NCBI GenBank assembly: GCA_934229725.1
Contig: CAKQDX010000026.1
Coordinates: forward strand, 1-20,559
Source: an uncultured Streptococcus sp.
GTDB lineage: Bacteria > Bacillota > Bacilli > Lactobacillales > Streptococcaceae
DNA: 20,559 nt
Direction: 5' to 3'
Positions 1-6,371 of this stretch are shown piece by piece. Made by a program: the position numbers and the translations under genes. Under the pieces are notes generated by a model. It was not told where the DNA came from, did not search any database, and was given only the letters and a program-made list of their open reading frames with translations. Position 1 is the stretch's first letter, and each line of letters begins with the position of its first letter.

Positions 1-44
1 GACTGTTAATCATGATGTCGTAGGTTCGAGTCCTACTGGCGGAG
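1..44 (+). tRNA. tRNA-Asn (GTT), 3' part only
   Basis: The window opens inside a tRNA gene. The 7-nt anticodon loop CTGTTAA (3-9) gives anticodon GTT at 5-7. It is followed by a T arm with stem GTAGG/CCTAC (20-24 and 32-36) around a TTCGAGT loop. The 3' acceptor strand TGGCGGA (37-43) and discriminator G (44) follow. CCA is not encoded. The 5' acceptor strand and D arm lie before the window. A strong terminator follows at once, so this is probably the last gene of an RNA cluster. Confidence 0.93.
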
Positions 45-56
45 TATAGTACTTGT

Positions 57-82
57 GGTCAGACTTTGTCTGACCTTTTTTT
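57..82 (+). terminator. Rho-independent terminator after tRNA-Asn
   Basis: A perfect 8-bp stem (57-64 with 68-75) closes a 3-nt loop and is followed by a run of seven T. It ends the upstream tRNA (probably rRNA/tRNA) transcript. Confidence 0.92.
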
Positions 83-98
83 GTTTCAATTTATTTAC

Positions 99-127
99 TT
101 GTTTATTAGGTCGAATTCAGCTATCAT
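99..127 (+). promoter_or_regulatory. Putative promoter for the thioredoxin-fold gene
   Basis: TTGTTT (99-104), a 17-bp spacer and TATCAT (122-127) lie downstream of the tRNA terminator and 31 bp before the first CDS. Both hexamers are only moderate matches, but the spacing is ideal and the gene needs its own promoter. Confidence 0.45.
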
Positions 128-158
128 AAGACTATACTTTTATTTGTGAGGTGTCATT

Positions 159-494
159 ATGTCTATTTTTGCTTCGGATTTTACTCCAGCTTCAGTTTCT
201 TTAGTTAAAGAGAAAATTGCTTCTGGAGAAAAGTTCATTTTATTTATTGGTAGACCTTCTTGTCCTTATTGTCAACGCTTTGAACCTAAATTATCGAATA
301 TTGCTCGTAGTTCTAATTTTAATATTTTCTACGTTAATAGTGAAAATGGGGAAGAACTTGAGGAAATTCAAGGGTTACGTAATCGATATGGTATTGCAAC
401 TGTCCCGGCCCTTTTTGTTTCAGAAAATGGTTCTGTCAAGGTAGTTTGTGATTCTTCACTTTCTGAAGAAGATATTTTGGATTTCATTTCCTAA
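159..494 (+). CDS. Thioredoxin-fold protein with CPYC motif (Bta-like)
   Basis: A 111-residue cytosolic protein with no signal peptide. Residues 35-38 are CPYC, a thioredoxin/glutaredoxin-type active site preceded by the strand FILFIGRPS. A VPALF segment near residue 82 supplies the expected cis-proline. It resembles the small 'bacteriocin transport accessory' (Bta) thioredoxin-like proteins of streptococci; that name is historical and no bacteriocin genes are seen here. The likely role is thiol-disulfide exchange, with unknown substrate. The ATG at 159 is preceded by a GAGGTG-type ribosome binding site at 148-153. The thioesterase gene starts 24 bp after its stop, with no terminator between, so the two are probably co-transcribed. 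The fold is confident; the physiological role is not. Confidence 0.85.
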   Translation: MSIFASDFTPASVSLVKEKIASGEKFILFIGRPSCPYCQRFEPKLSNIARSSNFNIFYVNSENGEELEEIQGLRNRYGIATVPALFVSENGSVKVVCDSSLSEEDILDFIS

Positions 495-518
495 TTTTTA
501 ATATATTGGGAGGTTCTT

Positions 519-932
519 ATGTTTATTTGTAAGCACGAGGTCCAGTACTATGAAACAGACAGAATGGGTATTACTCATCATTCTAATTATGTTCGATGGA
601 TGGAGGAAGCTAGAACATTCTTTCTTAGGGAAATAGGATGGCCTTATGAAAGAATAGAAGAGGAAGGTATTATATCTCCTGTTACCTCTCTGTCTTGTGA
701 ATATAAAGCAACTTCGACCTTTGCGGATGAGATCTCTATAGAGATTACTGTTAAAGGAGTTAAATCTGCGAGACTTTCTTTTGCATATCGTATGTTAAAT
801 CAAGATGGGATTATTGTTTGTACTGCTGTTTCTGAACATAGCTTTATGTCTAAAGAAGGTAAGTTTGTTAATCTAAAACGAGATTATCCAATATTCTTTG
901 ATTTGTTAAAAGAACAGTCTGAGATAAAATAA
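519..932 (+). CDS. Acyl-CoA thioesterase, 4HBT/YbgC hotdog family
   Basis: A 137-residue single-domain hotdog protein. The N-terminal signature at residues 10-27 (YYETDRMGITHHSNYVRW) is the canonical 4-hydroxybenzoyl-CoA thioesterase/YbgC motif, with the catalytic-type aspartate at residue 14. The long helix and beta sheet that should follow are consistent with the rest of the protein. It would hydrolyse short- or medium-chain acyl-CoA thioesters in the cytosol; the true substrate cannot be read from sequence. A GGGAGG ribosome binding site sits just upstream of the ATG. It follows the thioredoxin-fold gene by 24 bp and probably shares its transcript, which should end at the hairpin at 1011-1043, beyond the start of the convergent macrodomain gene's 3' end. 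Confidence 0.88.
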   Translation: MFICKHEVQYYETDRMGITHHSNYVRWMEEARTFFLREIGWPYERIEEEGIISPVTSLSCEYKATSTFADEISIEITVKGVKSARLSFAYRMLNQDGIIVCTAVSEHSFMSKEGKFVNLKRDYPIFFDLLKEQSEIK

Positions 933-978
933 AAAAGTGAAGTAAGACAATTGTTTTAAATGATTGTCTTGCCTCACT
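931..978 (-). terminator. Minus-strand terminator for the macrodomain gene
   Basis: A 16-bp stem (936-951 with 963-978) has one A-C mismatch and one wobble pair around an 11-nt loop. On the minus strand it is followed by a T run (complement of 931-936). On the plus strand no T run follows, so it is oriented for the convergent gene that ends at 1037. Confidence 0.8.
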
Positions 979-1010
979 GGTTATTTGAAGTTTACCTGTT
1001 ATATACCTGA

Positions 1011-1043
1011 GGTTAGAAATTTTAATTCTAACCTTTTTATTTT
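1011..1043 (+). terminator. Plus-strand terminator for the thioesterase transcript
   Basis: A perfect 8-bp stem (1011-1018 with 1026-1033), a 7-nt loop and then TTTTTATTTT. It overlaps the last codons of the minus-strand macrodomain gene. It is 79 bp beyond the thioesterase stop and lies past the minus-strand terminator, so the two transcripts should overlap at their 3' ends. Confidence 0.82.
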
Positions 1044-1819
1044 GTAAGGAGTTCTTGATAAATACTTAAATTATCATCATCAAATACATTAAAGATAACT
1101 TTTTTAACGGTTGTAGAGTCCTTTATAAAGTTCTTAACAGTCTGAATTGCAATTGTCGCAGCCTTTTGTTTTGGAAAATTAAAGTCCCCTGTTGAGATAC
1201 ATGGAATTGCGATGGATTCAATGTTATTTTTTTCAGCTAGTGCCAATACAGATAGATAGCATTTAGCTAAAAGATCTTCATCAATTTGTGTTGGTTGGTT
1301 TTCTATCTTTGGTCCTACCGTGTGTATAACGAATGCAGAAGGAAGATTGTAAGCTGGCGTAATTTTAGCCATTCCTACTGGTTCCTCATATCCTTGCTCT
1401 AAAATGAGTTCGTAACAAGATTGACGAAGCTGTACTCCTGCATAAGTGTGGATAGCATTATCAACACAATCATGAAGTGGCTTCATGCAACCCAGTAAGG
1501 TTTTATTTGCAGCATTTACGATAGCATCTACTTCGAGTTTTGTGATATCTCCTTTCCAGATGTAAATCTGGTTATCTTGAGGAATTGGACGGAGTGTGTT
1601 GAGTTGTACAATTCCACGTTCTCCTTTTCTAACTTGTAGGTAAAGGTCTTGGATGGTCAAGAATTGTGTTGACGCTGCCATTGGTTTACGTGTATTAAAG
1701 AGTGCTCTTAGGAGTTTTTGCTTTTCCTCGAGCTCTTCTGGAACAATCAAATCATGTAATTCTAGATTTTCTTTTTTGAGTTCACCTATGAGATAGGTAA
1801 TCATTGCATCTTTATCCAT
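1037..1819 (-). CDS. Zinc-dependent macrodomain protein-ADP-ribose hydrolase
   Basis: A 260-residue protein with an N-terminal helical extension (about 1-82) and a macrodomain (about 83-258). The ADP-ribose-binding signatures are GDIT (90-93), VNAAN (101-105) and CISTGDFNFP near residue 210. Residues 110-121 (GCMKPLHDCVDN) hold the Cys111/His116/Cys118 set that marks the zinc-containing macrodomain class, which removes ADP-ribose from modified protein side chains. In several streptococci and staphylococci the relative of this enzyme sits beside a SirTM sirtuin, GcvH-like protein and lipoate ligase. None of these is present here, so this copy is solitary. A promoter at 1855-1883 and a GAAAAGAG-type ribosome binding site precede the start. 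It is convergent with the thioesterase gene and divergent from trxA. Family assignment is strong; the cellular target is unknown. Confidence 0.9.
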   Translation of the reverse strand: MDKDAMITYLIGELKKENLELHDLIVPEELEEKQKLLRALFNTRKPMAASTQFLTIQDLYLQVRKGERGIVQLNTLRPIPQDNQIYIWKGDITKLEVDAIVNAANKTLLGCMKPLHDCVDNAIHTYAGVQLRQSCYELILEQGYEEPVGMAKITPAYNLPSAFVIHTVGPKIENQPTQIDEDLLAKCYLSVLALAEKNNIESIAIPCISTGDFNFPKQKAATIAIQTVKNFIKDSTTVKKVIFNVFDDDNLSIYQELLTK

Positions 1820-1854
1820 ATGTACTCTTTTCTATTTTTTATAGTGTTTTTATT

Positions 1855-1883
1855 ATTATACATCCAAGATATGTTGTGGGCAA
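1855..1883 (-). promoter_or_regulatory. Promoter of the macrodomain gene
   Basis: Read on the minus strand: TTGCCC (complement of 1878-1883), exactly 17 bp, then a perfect TATAAT (complement of 1855-1860). It lies 36 bp upstream of the start codon. Confidence 0.75.
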
Positions 1884-1946
1884 GCAATGTCTATGATAGG
1901 CAATGACTAATATTTGATATGAATTTTTTATGTCTGTGTCAAATTC

Positions 1947-1975
1947 TTGCATTGCCCTGTAGAATCATATAGAAT
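1947..1975 (+). promoter_or_regulatory. Promoter of trxA
   Basis: TTGCAT (1947-1952), a 17-bp spacer and TAGAAT (1970-1975), 39 bp before the trxA start. It is divergent from the macrodomain promoter, with about 63 bp between the two -35 boxes. Confidence 0.65.
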
Positions 1976-2014
1976 AGGTCTACAAATGTTTACTATATCT
2001 AGGAGGATAATGAA

Positions 2015-2329
2015 ATGACGCAAGTAGTAACAGATGCTACCTTTGAAAAAGAGACAGCTGAAGGTCTAGTTTTGATTGATTTCTGGGCAACTTGGTGTGG
2101 GCCTTGTTTGATGCAGGCCCCTATTCTTGAACAGCTTTCTGAAGAAGTTTCAGAGGATGAACTCAAGATTGTCAAAATTGATGTTGATGAGAACCCAGAA
2201 ACAGCTCAAAAGTTTGGAATCATGTCTATTCCAACTTTGCTCTTCAAAAAAGATGGTAAAGTTGTTAAGCAAGTTGCAGGTGTACATACGAAAGATCAAA
2301 TTAAGGCCATCGTTGCTGAGCTTGGTTAA
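2015..2329 (+). CDS. trxA: Thioredoxin
   Basis: A 104-residue canonical thioredoxin. The active site WCGPC is at residues 27-31 inside the FWATWCGPC strand-helix junction. The cis-proline loop is SIPTLLF. The length is typical of the family. It is the cytosolic dithiol donor, reduced by thioredoxin reductase, for ribonucleotide reductase, peroxidases and general disulfide repair. A strong AGGAGG ribosome binding site lies at 2001-2006. It has its own promoter (1947-1975) and a terminator at 2340-2366, so it is probably monocistronic, with possible read-through into the CoA-binding gene that starts 63 bp later. Confidence 0.97.
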   Translation: MTQVVTDATFEKETAEGLVLIDFWATWCGPCLMQAPILEQLSEEVSEDELKIVKIDVDENPETAQKFGIMSIPTLLFKKDGKVVKQVAGVHTKDQIKAIVAELG

Positions 2330-2339
2330 GTAATCGACG

Positions 2340-2366
2340 AAATCCCGTTCAGGGATTTTTATTTTA
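2340..2366 (+). terminator. Terminator after trxA
   Basis: A 7-bp stem AAATCCC/GGGATTT (2340-2346 with 2352-2358), a 5-nt loop and a T-rich tail (TTATTTT). Modest in stability but well placed 11 bp after the trxA stop. Confidence 0.75.
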
Positions 2367-2392
2367 GTTAATTGAAATAGGAGGAGATTCTT

Positions 2393-2824
2393 ATGACATA
2401 CACATTTCAAAATCCTAGTGAAGAGGTTATCGAGTCATATTTGAAATCGGCCAAAACGATGGCCATTGTTGGTTTGTCTCATAGAAAAGAAACAGCAGCC
2501 TATCAAGTTGCGCATTTTTTAAAAACGGCCGGTTATCGTATTGTACCGGTTAATCCGAAACTTGAGGGGCAAGAAATTCTTGGAGAGCATGTCTATGGTC
2601 AACTAAAGGATATCCCATTTTCGGTCGATATTGTTGATGTTTTTCGACGTAGTGATTTTTTGCCAGATGTTGCCTCTGATTTCCTTGAAGCGGATGCCAA
2701 GGTGTTTTGGAGCCAGATTGGCATTGAAAATGAAGAAGCTGAAATCATGCTACGTCAGGCAGGACACCAAGATATTGTAATGAATCGCTGTACAAAGATA
2801 GAATATATGCGACTCTTTGTTTAA
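2393..2824 (+). CDS. CoA-binding domain protein (YccU family)
   Basis: A 143-residue single Rossmann-type CoA_binding domain. The nucleotide-binding strand KTMAIVGLS (residues 21-29) is followed by the typical helix and YRIVPVNP strand, then VDIVDVFRR and a late MNRCTKIEYMRL segment. It resembles the stand-alone YccU-type proteins and the CoA-binding domain of succinyl-CoA synthetase alpha subunits, but it lacks the catalytic histidine domain, so it is a CoA binder of unknown function, not a ligase. The ATG is preceded by AGGAGGA at 2380-2386. It lies between the trxA terminator and its own terminator at 2838-2863. I see no strong promoter in the short gap, so partial read-through from trxA is plausible. 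Confidence 0.85.
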   Translation: MTYTFQNPSEEVIESYLKSAKTMAIVGLSHRKETAAYQVAHFLKTAGYRIVPVNPKLEGQEILGEHVYGQLKDIPFSVDIVDVFRRSDFLPDVASDFLEADAKVFWSQIGIENEEAEIMLRQAGHQDIVMNRCTKIEYMRLFV

Positions 2825-2837
2825 TAAATGAAAGGAT

Positions 2838-2862
2838 GAGTGAGCTAAGCTCGCTCCTTTTT
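2838..2862 (+). terminator. Terminator after the CoA-binding gene
   Basis: An 8-bp stem with one wobble (2838-2845 with 2849-2856), a 3-nt loop and then CCTTTTTG. Its T run runs straight into the extended -10 of tatD. Confidence 0.8.
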
Positions 2863-2870
2863 GTTATAAT
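2862..2870 (+). promoter_or_regulatory. Extended -10 promoter of tatD, leaderless geometry
   Basis: TGTTATAAT is a perfect extended -10 (TGn plus TATAAT at 2865-2870). No convincing -35 is present, as expected for this promoter class. The hexamer ends only six bases before the tatD ATG at 2877, so the predicted start of transcription is the A of the start codon. Confidence 0.75.
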
Positions 2871-2876
2871 AGACCT

Positions 2877-3653
2877 ATGATTGAAATTTTTGATACGCAT
2901 ACCCATCTTAATGTGGATAATTTTGCAGGAAAAGAACAAGAAGAAATAGATTTTGCGGCTGAACTTGGTGTTACTAAAATGAATATTGTTGGTTTTGATA
3001 AGCCAACAATTGATAAGTCTTTAGCACTATCAGAGCAATATGATCAACTCTATAGTACGATTGGATGGCATCCTACGGAAGCAGGGTACTATTCTCAGGA
3101 AATTGAGGATATGATTGTATCACAATTGGATAATCCAAAAGTAGTGGCACTTGGTGAAATTGGATTGGACTACTATTGGATGGAAGATCCTAAAGAGGTT
3201 CAGATTGAGGTCTTTAAGCGTCAAATAGCCTTATCAAAGGAACATAATTTACCTTTTGTTGTCCATACACGTGATGCACTTGAAGATACTTACGATGTCA
3301 TTAAAGAAGTTGGAGTTGGTCCCCGTGGTGGTATTATGCACTCGTACTCAGGATCCTTAGAAATGGCTCAAAAATTTGTTGATCTTGGAATGATGATTTC
3401 ATTTTCAGGTGTTGTAACTTTTAAGAAGGCCTTGGATGTCCAAGAAGCTGCTCAGGAGTTACCTTTAGATAGGATTCTGGTTGAAACGGATGCTCCCTAT
3501 TTGGCACCTGTTCCGAAACGTGGTCGCGAGAATCGTACAGGATATACACGTTACGTAGTAGACAAGATTGCTGAGCTTCGTGGTTTAACAAGTGAAGAAG
3601 TTGCAAGAACTACTTATGACAATGCGATGAGGATTTTTGGGCTTAATGACTAA
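2877..3653 (+). CDS. tatD: TatD family metal-dependent hydrolase/DNase
   Basis: A 258-residue TIM-barrel amidohydrolase-fold enzyme. The metal ligands are visible: HTH at residues 8-10 (in FDTHTHLN), the glutamate of GEIGLDYYW, the histidine of VVHTRDA, a downstream MHSYSG histidine and the aspartate of VETDAPYLAP. TatD-type proteins are 3'-5' DNases or related hydrolases linked to DNA repair and quality control. The ATG at 2877 begins the conserved N-terminus (MIEIFDTHTHLN), yet no ribosome binding site precedes it and the -10 box ends six bases upstream, so translation may start on a leaderless mRNA. Its stop overlaps the start of rnmV by 8 bp, which suggests translational coupling in a tatD-rnmV unit. 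Confidence 0.95.
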   Translation: MIEIFDTHTHLNVDNFAGKEQEEIDFAAELGVTKMNIVGFDKPTIDKSLALSEQYDQLYSTIGWHPTEAGYYSQEIEDMIVSQLDNPKVVALGEIGLDYYWMEDPKEVQIEVFKRQIALSKEHNLPFVVHTRDALEDTYDVIKEVGVGPRGGIMHSYSGSLEMAQKFVDLGMMISFSGVVTFKKALDVQEAAQELPLDRILVETDAPYLAPVPKRGRENRTGYTRYVVDKIAELRGLTSEEVARTTYDNAMRIFGLND

Positions 3654-4206
3654 AATAAAAATTCAAGAAGTCATCGTTGTAGAGGGTAAGGATGATACGG
3701 CAAACTTGAGACGTTTTTATGAGGTGGACACCTATGAAACTAGAGGCTCTGCTATTAATGATGATGACCTAGAGCGTATCGATAAGCTTAATGACTTACG
3801 TGGTGTTATTGTTTTTACTGATCCAGATTATAATGGAGAACGTATCCGTAAAATCATTATGGGAGCTGTTCCAACGGCTAAGCATGCTTTTTTAAATCGT
3901 GGTGAAGCTGTTCCCAAATCCAAGACAAAGGGGCGTTCTCTAGGGGTTGAGCATGCTAGTTTCGAGGATCTTCAAAAAGCTTTGGCAGGAGTCCTAGGTA
4001 GTTACGATGATGATAATCAGTTTGATATTAAGAAGTCAGATCTTATGCGTTTAGGACTAGTAATGGGAGCAGACAGTCGCAAACGTCGAGAATATTTGGG
4101 AGAAACGCTTCGTATTGGTTATTGCAATGGCAAGCAGCTTTTAAAACGTTTGGAATTATTTGGGATTACATTAGAAGAGCTTGAAGAGGCTATGGCCCAT
4201 TACTAG
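3646..4206 (+). CDS. rnmV: Ribonuclease M5 (5S rRNA maturation)
   Basis: A 186-residue Toprim-domain nuclease. VVEGKDD near residues 9-15 supplies the Toprim glutamate and FTDPDYNGERIRK the DxD-type metal site. The C-terminal part matches the usual RNase M5 extension. RNase M5 cuts the 5S rRNA precursor, on the ribosome with L18, to give mature 5S. I chose the ATG at 3646 over an upstream TTG because it begins MTKIKIQEVIVVEG, which matches the family N-terminus. It overlaps the tatD stop by 8 bp. A GAGGAT-like site lies about 12 bp upstream. The next gene, rsmA, is 143 bp downstream and has its own putative promoter. Confidence 0.94.
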   Translation: MTKIKIQEVIVVEGKDDTANLRRFYEVDTYETRGSAINDDDLERIDKLNDLRGVIVFTDPDYNGERIRKIIMGAVPTAKHAFLNRGEAVPKSKTKGRSLGVEHASFEDLQKALAGVLGSYDDDNQFDIKKSDLMRLGLVMGADSRKRREYLGETLRIGYCNGKQLLKRLELFGITLEELEEAMAHY

Positions 4207-4301
4207 AACATATCGGTGTTCTGATTAGGCAGGTGACTGCTGAGGTTGAATTTAAAATAGTTATTCCAGTTAAGGAAATGTTAAAGTATCAACCTTATTT
4301 T

Positions 4302-4331
4302 TTGTCTGAGTAAGCAGAATCGTAATATAAC
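4302..4331 (+). promoter_or_regulatory. Putative promoter of rsmA
   Basis: TTGTCT (4302-4307), an 18-bp spacer and TATAAC (4326-4331), with the rsmA start at 4350. The match is moderate. The upstream part of the rnmV-rsmA gap shows no clear terminator, so rsmA may also be reached from tatD-rnmV. Confidence 0.5.
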
Positions 4332-4349
4332 AATAAGAAGAGAGAAGAA

Positions 4350-5222
4350 ATGAGAATTGCAGACTATAGCGTGACCAAGGCTGTTCTTGAGCGTCACGGC
4401 TTTACCTTTAAGAAGTCTTTTGGACAGAACTTTTTAACAGATACAAATATTTTACAAAAGATAGTAGATACGGCAGAGATTGACAAAAATGTCAATGTTA
4501 TCGAAATTGGACCTGGTATCGGAGCATTAACTGAGTTTTTGGCTGAAAATGCTGCAGAGGTTATGGCTTTTGAAATCGATGAGCGTTTGGTTCCAATTTT
4601 GGAAGATACACTACGTGACCATGATAATATTAAAGTGATTAACGAAGATGTTCTCAAGGCAGATTTACAGACACGTGTCAAAGAATTTAAAAATCCAAAC
4701 CTACCAATTAAGGTCGTAGCCAACCTACCATACTATATTACGACACCAATTTTAATGCATTTGATTGAGAGTAAGATTCCTTTTGCAGAATTTGTTGTCA
4801 TGATGCAAAAAGAGGTTGCTGATCGCATTTCTGCAGAGCCAAATACCAAGGCATATGGTTCGTTATCAATCGCTGTGCAGTATTATATGACTGCTAAGGT
4901 GGCATTTGTTGTCCCTCGTACAGTTTTTGTGCCAGCACCTAACGTTGACTCGGCTATTTTGAAGATGACGCGTCGTGAGCAACCTCTGGTTGAAGTTAAA
5001 GACGAAGATTTCTTTTTCCGTGTATCGAAGATTAGCTTTGTGCATCGTCGTAAGACACTTTGGAATAATCTGACAAGTCATTTTGGTAAATCTGAAGAAG
5101 TCAAAACTAAACTTGAGCAGGCTTTGGAAAATGCAAATATAAAGCCTTCTATTCGTGGAGAGGCTCTATCTATTCCTGATTTTGCCCGTTTATCTGATGC
5201 TTTGAGCGAAGCAGGTTTATAG
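4350..5222 (+). CDS. rsmA: 16S rRNA dimethyladenosine transferase
   Basis: A 290-residue KsgA/RsmA enzyme that dimethylates two adjacent adenosines in the 3'-terminal helix of 16S rRNA, using S-adenosylmethionine, late in 30S assembly. KKSFGQNFL (21-29) is the family N-terminal motif. GPGIG at 54-58 is the SAM-binding loop. NLPYY (125-129) is motif IV, which positions the target adenine. The C-terminal helical domain includes FVHRRKTLWNN. The length is typical. An AGAGAAG ribosome binding site precedes the ATG. It ends at a strong bidirectional terminator shared with the convergent tRNA-Leu gene. Loss of function in this family gives kasugamycin resistance; nothing here looks broken. Confidence 0.97.
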   Translation: MRIADYSVTKAVLERHGFTFKKSFGQNFLTDTNILQKIVDTAEIDKNVNVIEIGPGIGALTEFLAENAAEVMAFEIDERLVPILEDTLRDHDNIKVINEDVLKADLQTRVKEFKNPNLPIKVVANLPYYITTPILMHLIESKIPFAEFVVMMQKEVADRISAEPNTKAYGSLSIAVQYYMTAKVAFVVPRTVFVPAPNVDSAILKMTRREQPLVEVKDEDFFFRVSKISFVHRRKTLWNNLTSHFGKSEEVKTKLEQALENANIKPSIRGEALSIPDFARLSDALSEAGL

Positions 5223-5226
5223 CTTA

Positions 5227-5262
5227 AAAATCCCACTGAACATAAATGTCAGTGGGATTTTC
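5227..5262. terminator. Bidirectional terminator between rsmA and tRNA-Leu
   Basis: A perfect 13-bp stem (5227-5239 with 5249-5261) and a 9-nt loop. The stem ends are A-rich on the 5' side and T-rich on the 3' side, so T runs follow on both strands. It serves rsmA on the plus strand and the tRNA on the minus strand. Confidence 0.9.
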
Positions 5263-5272
5263 TGTACAATGA

Positions 5273-5355
5273 TGCGGAGAAAGGGATTTGAACCCTCACG
5301 CTCGTAAGAGCACATGCGCCTGAAGCATGCGTGTCTGCCATTCCACCACCTCCGC
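5273..5355 (-). tRNA. tRNA-Leu (CAG)
   Basis: On the minus strand the 83-nt sequence folds as a class II tRNA. The acceptor stem GCGGAGG pairs with TCTCCGC, with discriminator A. The anticodon stem is CATGC/GCATG around loop TTCAGGC, giving anticodon CAG, which reads CUG leucine codons. A long variable arm (GCTC-TTAC-GAGC) is typical of tRNA-Leu, and the T arm carries TTCAAAT. CCA is not encoded. It is a solitary tRNA with its own promoter at 5369-5396, set against the direction of all neighbouring genes. Confidence 0.95.
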
Positions 5356-5368
5356 AGATGATATGCTT

Positions 5369-5396
5369 ATTATACTGCAAATTAGTAAAAATGCAA
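5369..5396 (-). promoter_or_regulatory. Promoter of tRNA-Leu
   Basis: On the minus strand: TTGCAT (complement of 5391-5396), a 16-bp spacer and a perfect TATAAT (complement of 5369-5374), 13 bp before the mature tRNA 5' end. Confidence 0.75.
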
Positions 5397-5454
5397 GGAG
5401 CCCAAAGGAATTGAGTTCCTTACTTGTTTTGGGTCAGAAATGCTTGTAGTTTTG

Positions 5455-5463
5455 TGGTATAAT
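5455..5463 (+). promoter_or_regulatory. Extended -10 promoter of the rsgA operon
   Basis: TGGTATAAT is a perfect extended -10 (hexamer 5458-5463) with no good -35 at 17 bp. It is 28 bp before the rsgA TTG start and should drive the five-gene operon to 9863. Confidence 0.75.
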
Positions 5464-5491
5464 AGGGCTATTAAACGAATGAGGAGTTCAC

Positions 5492-6364
5492 TTGCAAGGA
5501 AGAATTATCAAAGCGCTGGCAGGTTTCTATTATGTAGAGCATGATGGTGTTGTATACCAGACGCGTGCGCGAGGAAATTTTAGAAAAAAAGGACAAACGC
5601 CTTATGTTGGGGATTTTGTTGAATTTTCAGCAGAGGAAAATTCAGAAGGATATATTCTTAAAATTGGTCAACGCATTAATAGTTTAGTGCGTCCACCTAT
5701 TGTCAATATCGATCAGGCTGTGATTATTATGTCTGCTAAGGAACCAGATTTTAATAGTAATCTTTTGGACCGTTTTTTGGTCTTATTAGAACACAAACAT
5801 ATAAAACCTGTAATCTATATTTCTAAAATGGATTTGATTGAAGATGATTCGGAAATGAAGGCGATTCAAAAACAGTACCAAAAAATTGGTTTTGATTTCG
5901 TTTTCACTTTGGAAAAGCTCTTACCTCTCTTGGCTGATAAAGTCACCGTATTTATGGGACAGACAGGTGTGGGTAAATCAACTCTATTGAACCGTATTGC
6001 TCCTGAGTTGAAGCTGGAAACGGGTGAAATTTCCGACAGTCTGGGGCGTGGACGTCACACAACAAGAGCTGTGAGTCTTTATGATGTGCATGGAGGGAAA
6101 ATTGCAGATACACCTGGATTTTCTTCCTTAGATTATGAAGTGGATAATGCAGAAGATTTGAGTGAGTCTTTTCCAGAAATTCGTCAAGCCAGTCATGGTT
6201 GTAAGTTTCGATCTTGTACCCATACGCACGAGCCTTCTTGCGCTGTTAAAGATGAGGTGGAGAATGGACGAATCTGGCAAGTGCGTTATGATAATTACCT
6301 TCAATTTTTGAGTGAAATTGAAAACCGTCGCGAAACATATAAAAAAACTATCAAAAGAAAGTAG
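5492..6364 (+). CDS. rsgA: Ribosome small-subunit-dependent GTPase RsgA
   Basis: A 290-residue circularly permuted GTPase of late 30S assembly. An N-terminal OB domain (about 1-70) is followed by the permuted G motifs: G4 SKMD (111-114), then G1 GQTGVGKS (156-163), then G3 DTPG (206-209). The C-terminal zinc site is C237, C242, H244, C250 (CX4CXHX5C). It checks 30S maturation and its GTPase is stimulated by the ribosome. The start codon is TTG at 5492, five bases after a GAGGAG ribosome binding site (5481-5486). No better ATG is available upstream, and MQGRIIKALAGFYYV matches the family N-terminus. It leads an operon; rpe begins 7 bp after its stop. Confidence 0.96.
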   Translation: MQGRIIKALAGFYYVEHDGVVYQTRARGNFRKKGQTPYVGDFVEFSAEENSEGYILKIGQRINSLVRPPIVNIDQAVIIMSAKEPDFNSNLLDRFLVLLEHKHIKPVIYISKMDLIEDDSEMKAIQKQYQKIGFDFVFTLEKLLPLLADKVTVFMGQTGVGKSTLLNRIAPELKLETGEISDSLGRGRHTTRAVSLYDVHGGKIADTPGFSSLDYEVDNAEDLSESFPEIRQASHGCKFRSCTHTHEPSCAVKDEVENGRIWQVRYDNYLQFLSEIENRRETYKKTIKRK

Positions 6365-6371
6365 GTCTCTC

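Noticed and set aside
1878..1957. Inverted GGGCAA/TTGCCC words between the divergent macrodomain and trxA promoters as an operator.
   Set aside because: Only six bases are shared and one copy is simply the -35 box of the macrodomain promoter; chance is a fair explanation.
4207..4349. Possible small gene or riboswitch in the rnmV-rsmA gap.
   Set aside because: Only a 5-bp hairpin (GAACA/TGTTC) and a moderate promoter are seen; there is no ORF with a ribosome binding site and no recognised aptamer.
5401..5433. Nested inverted repeats (CCCAAA/TTTGGG around AAGGAA/TTCCTT) upstream of rsgA as a terminator or operator.
   Set aside because: The outer and inner stems are short with large internal loops, and the T-rich stretch lies inside the structure. 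Neither adjacent gene transcribes toward it in a way that needs a terminator.
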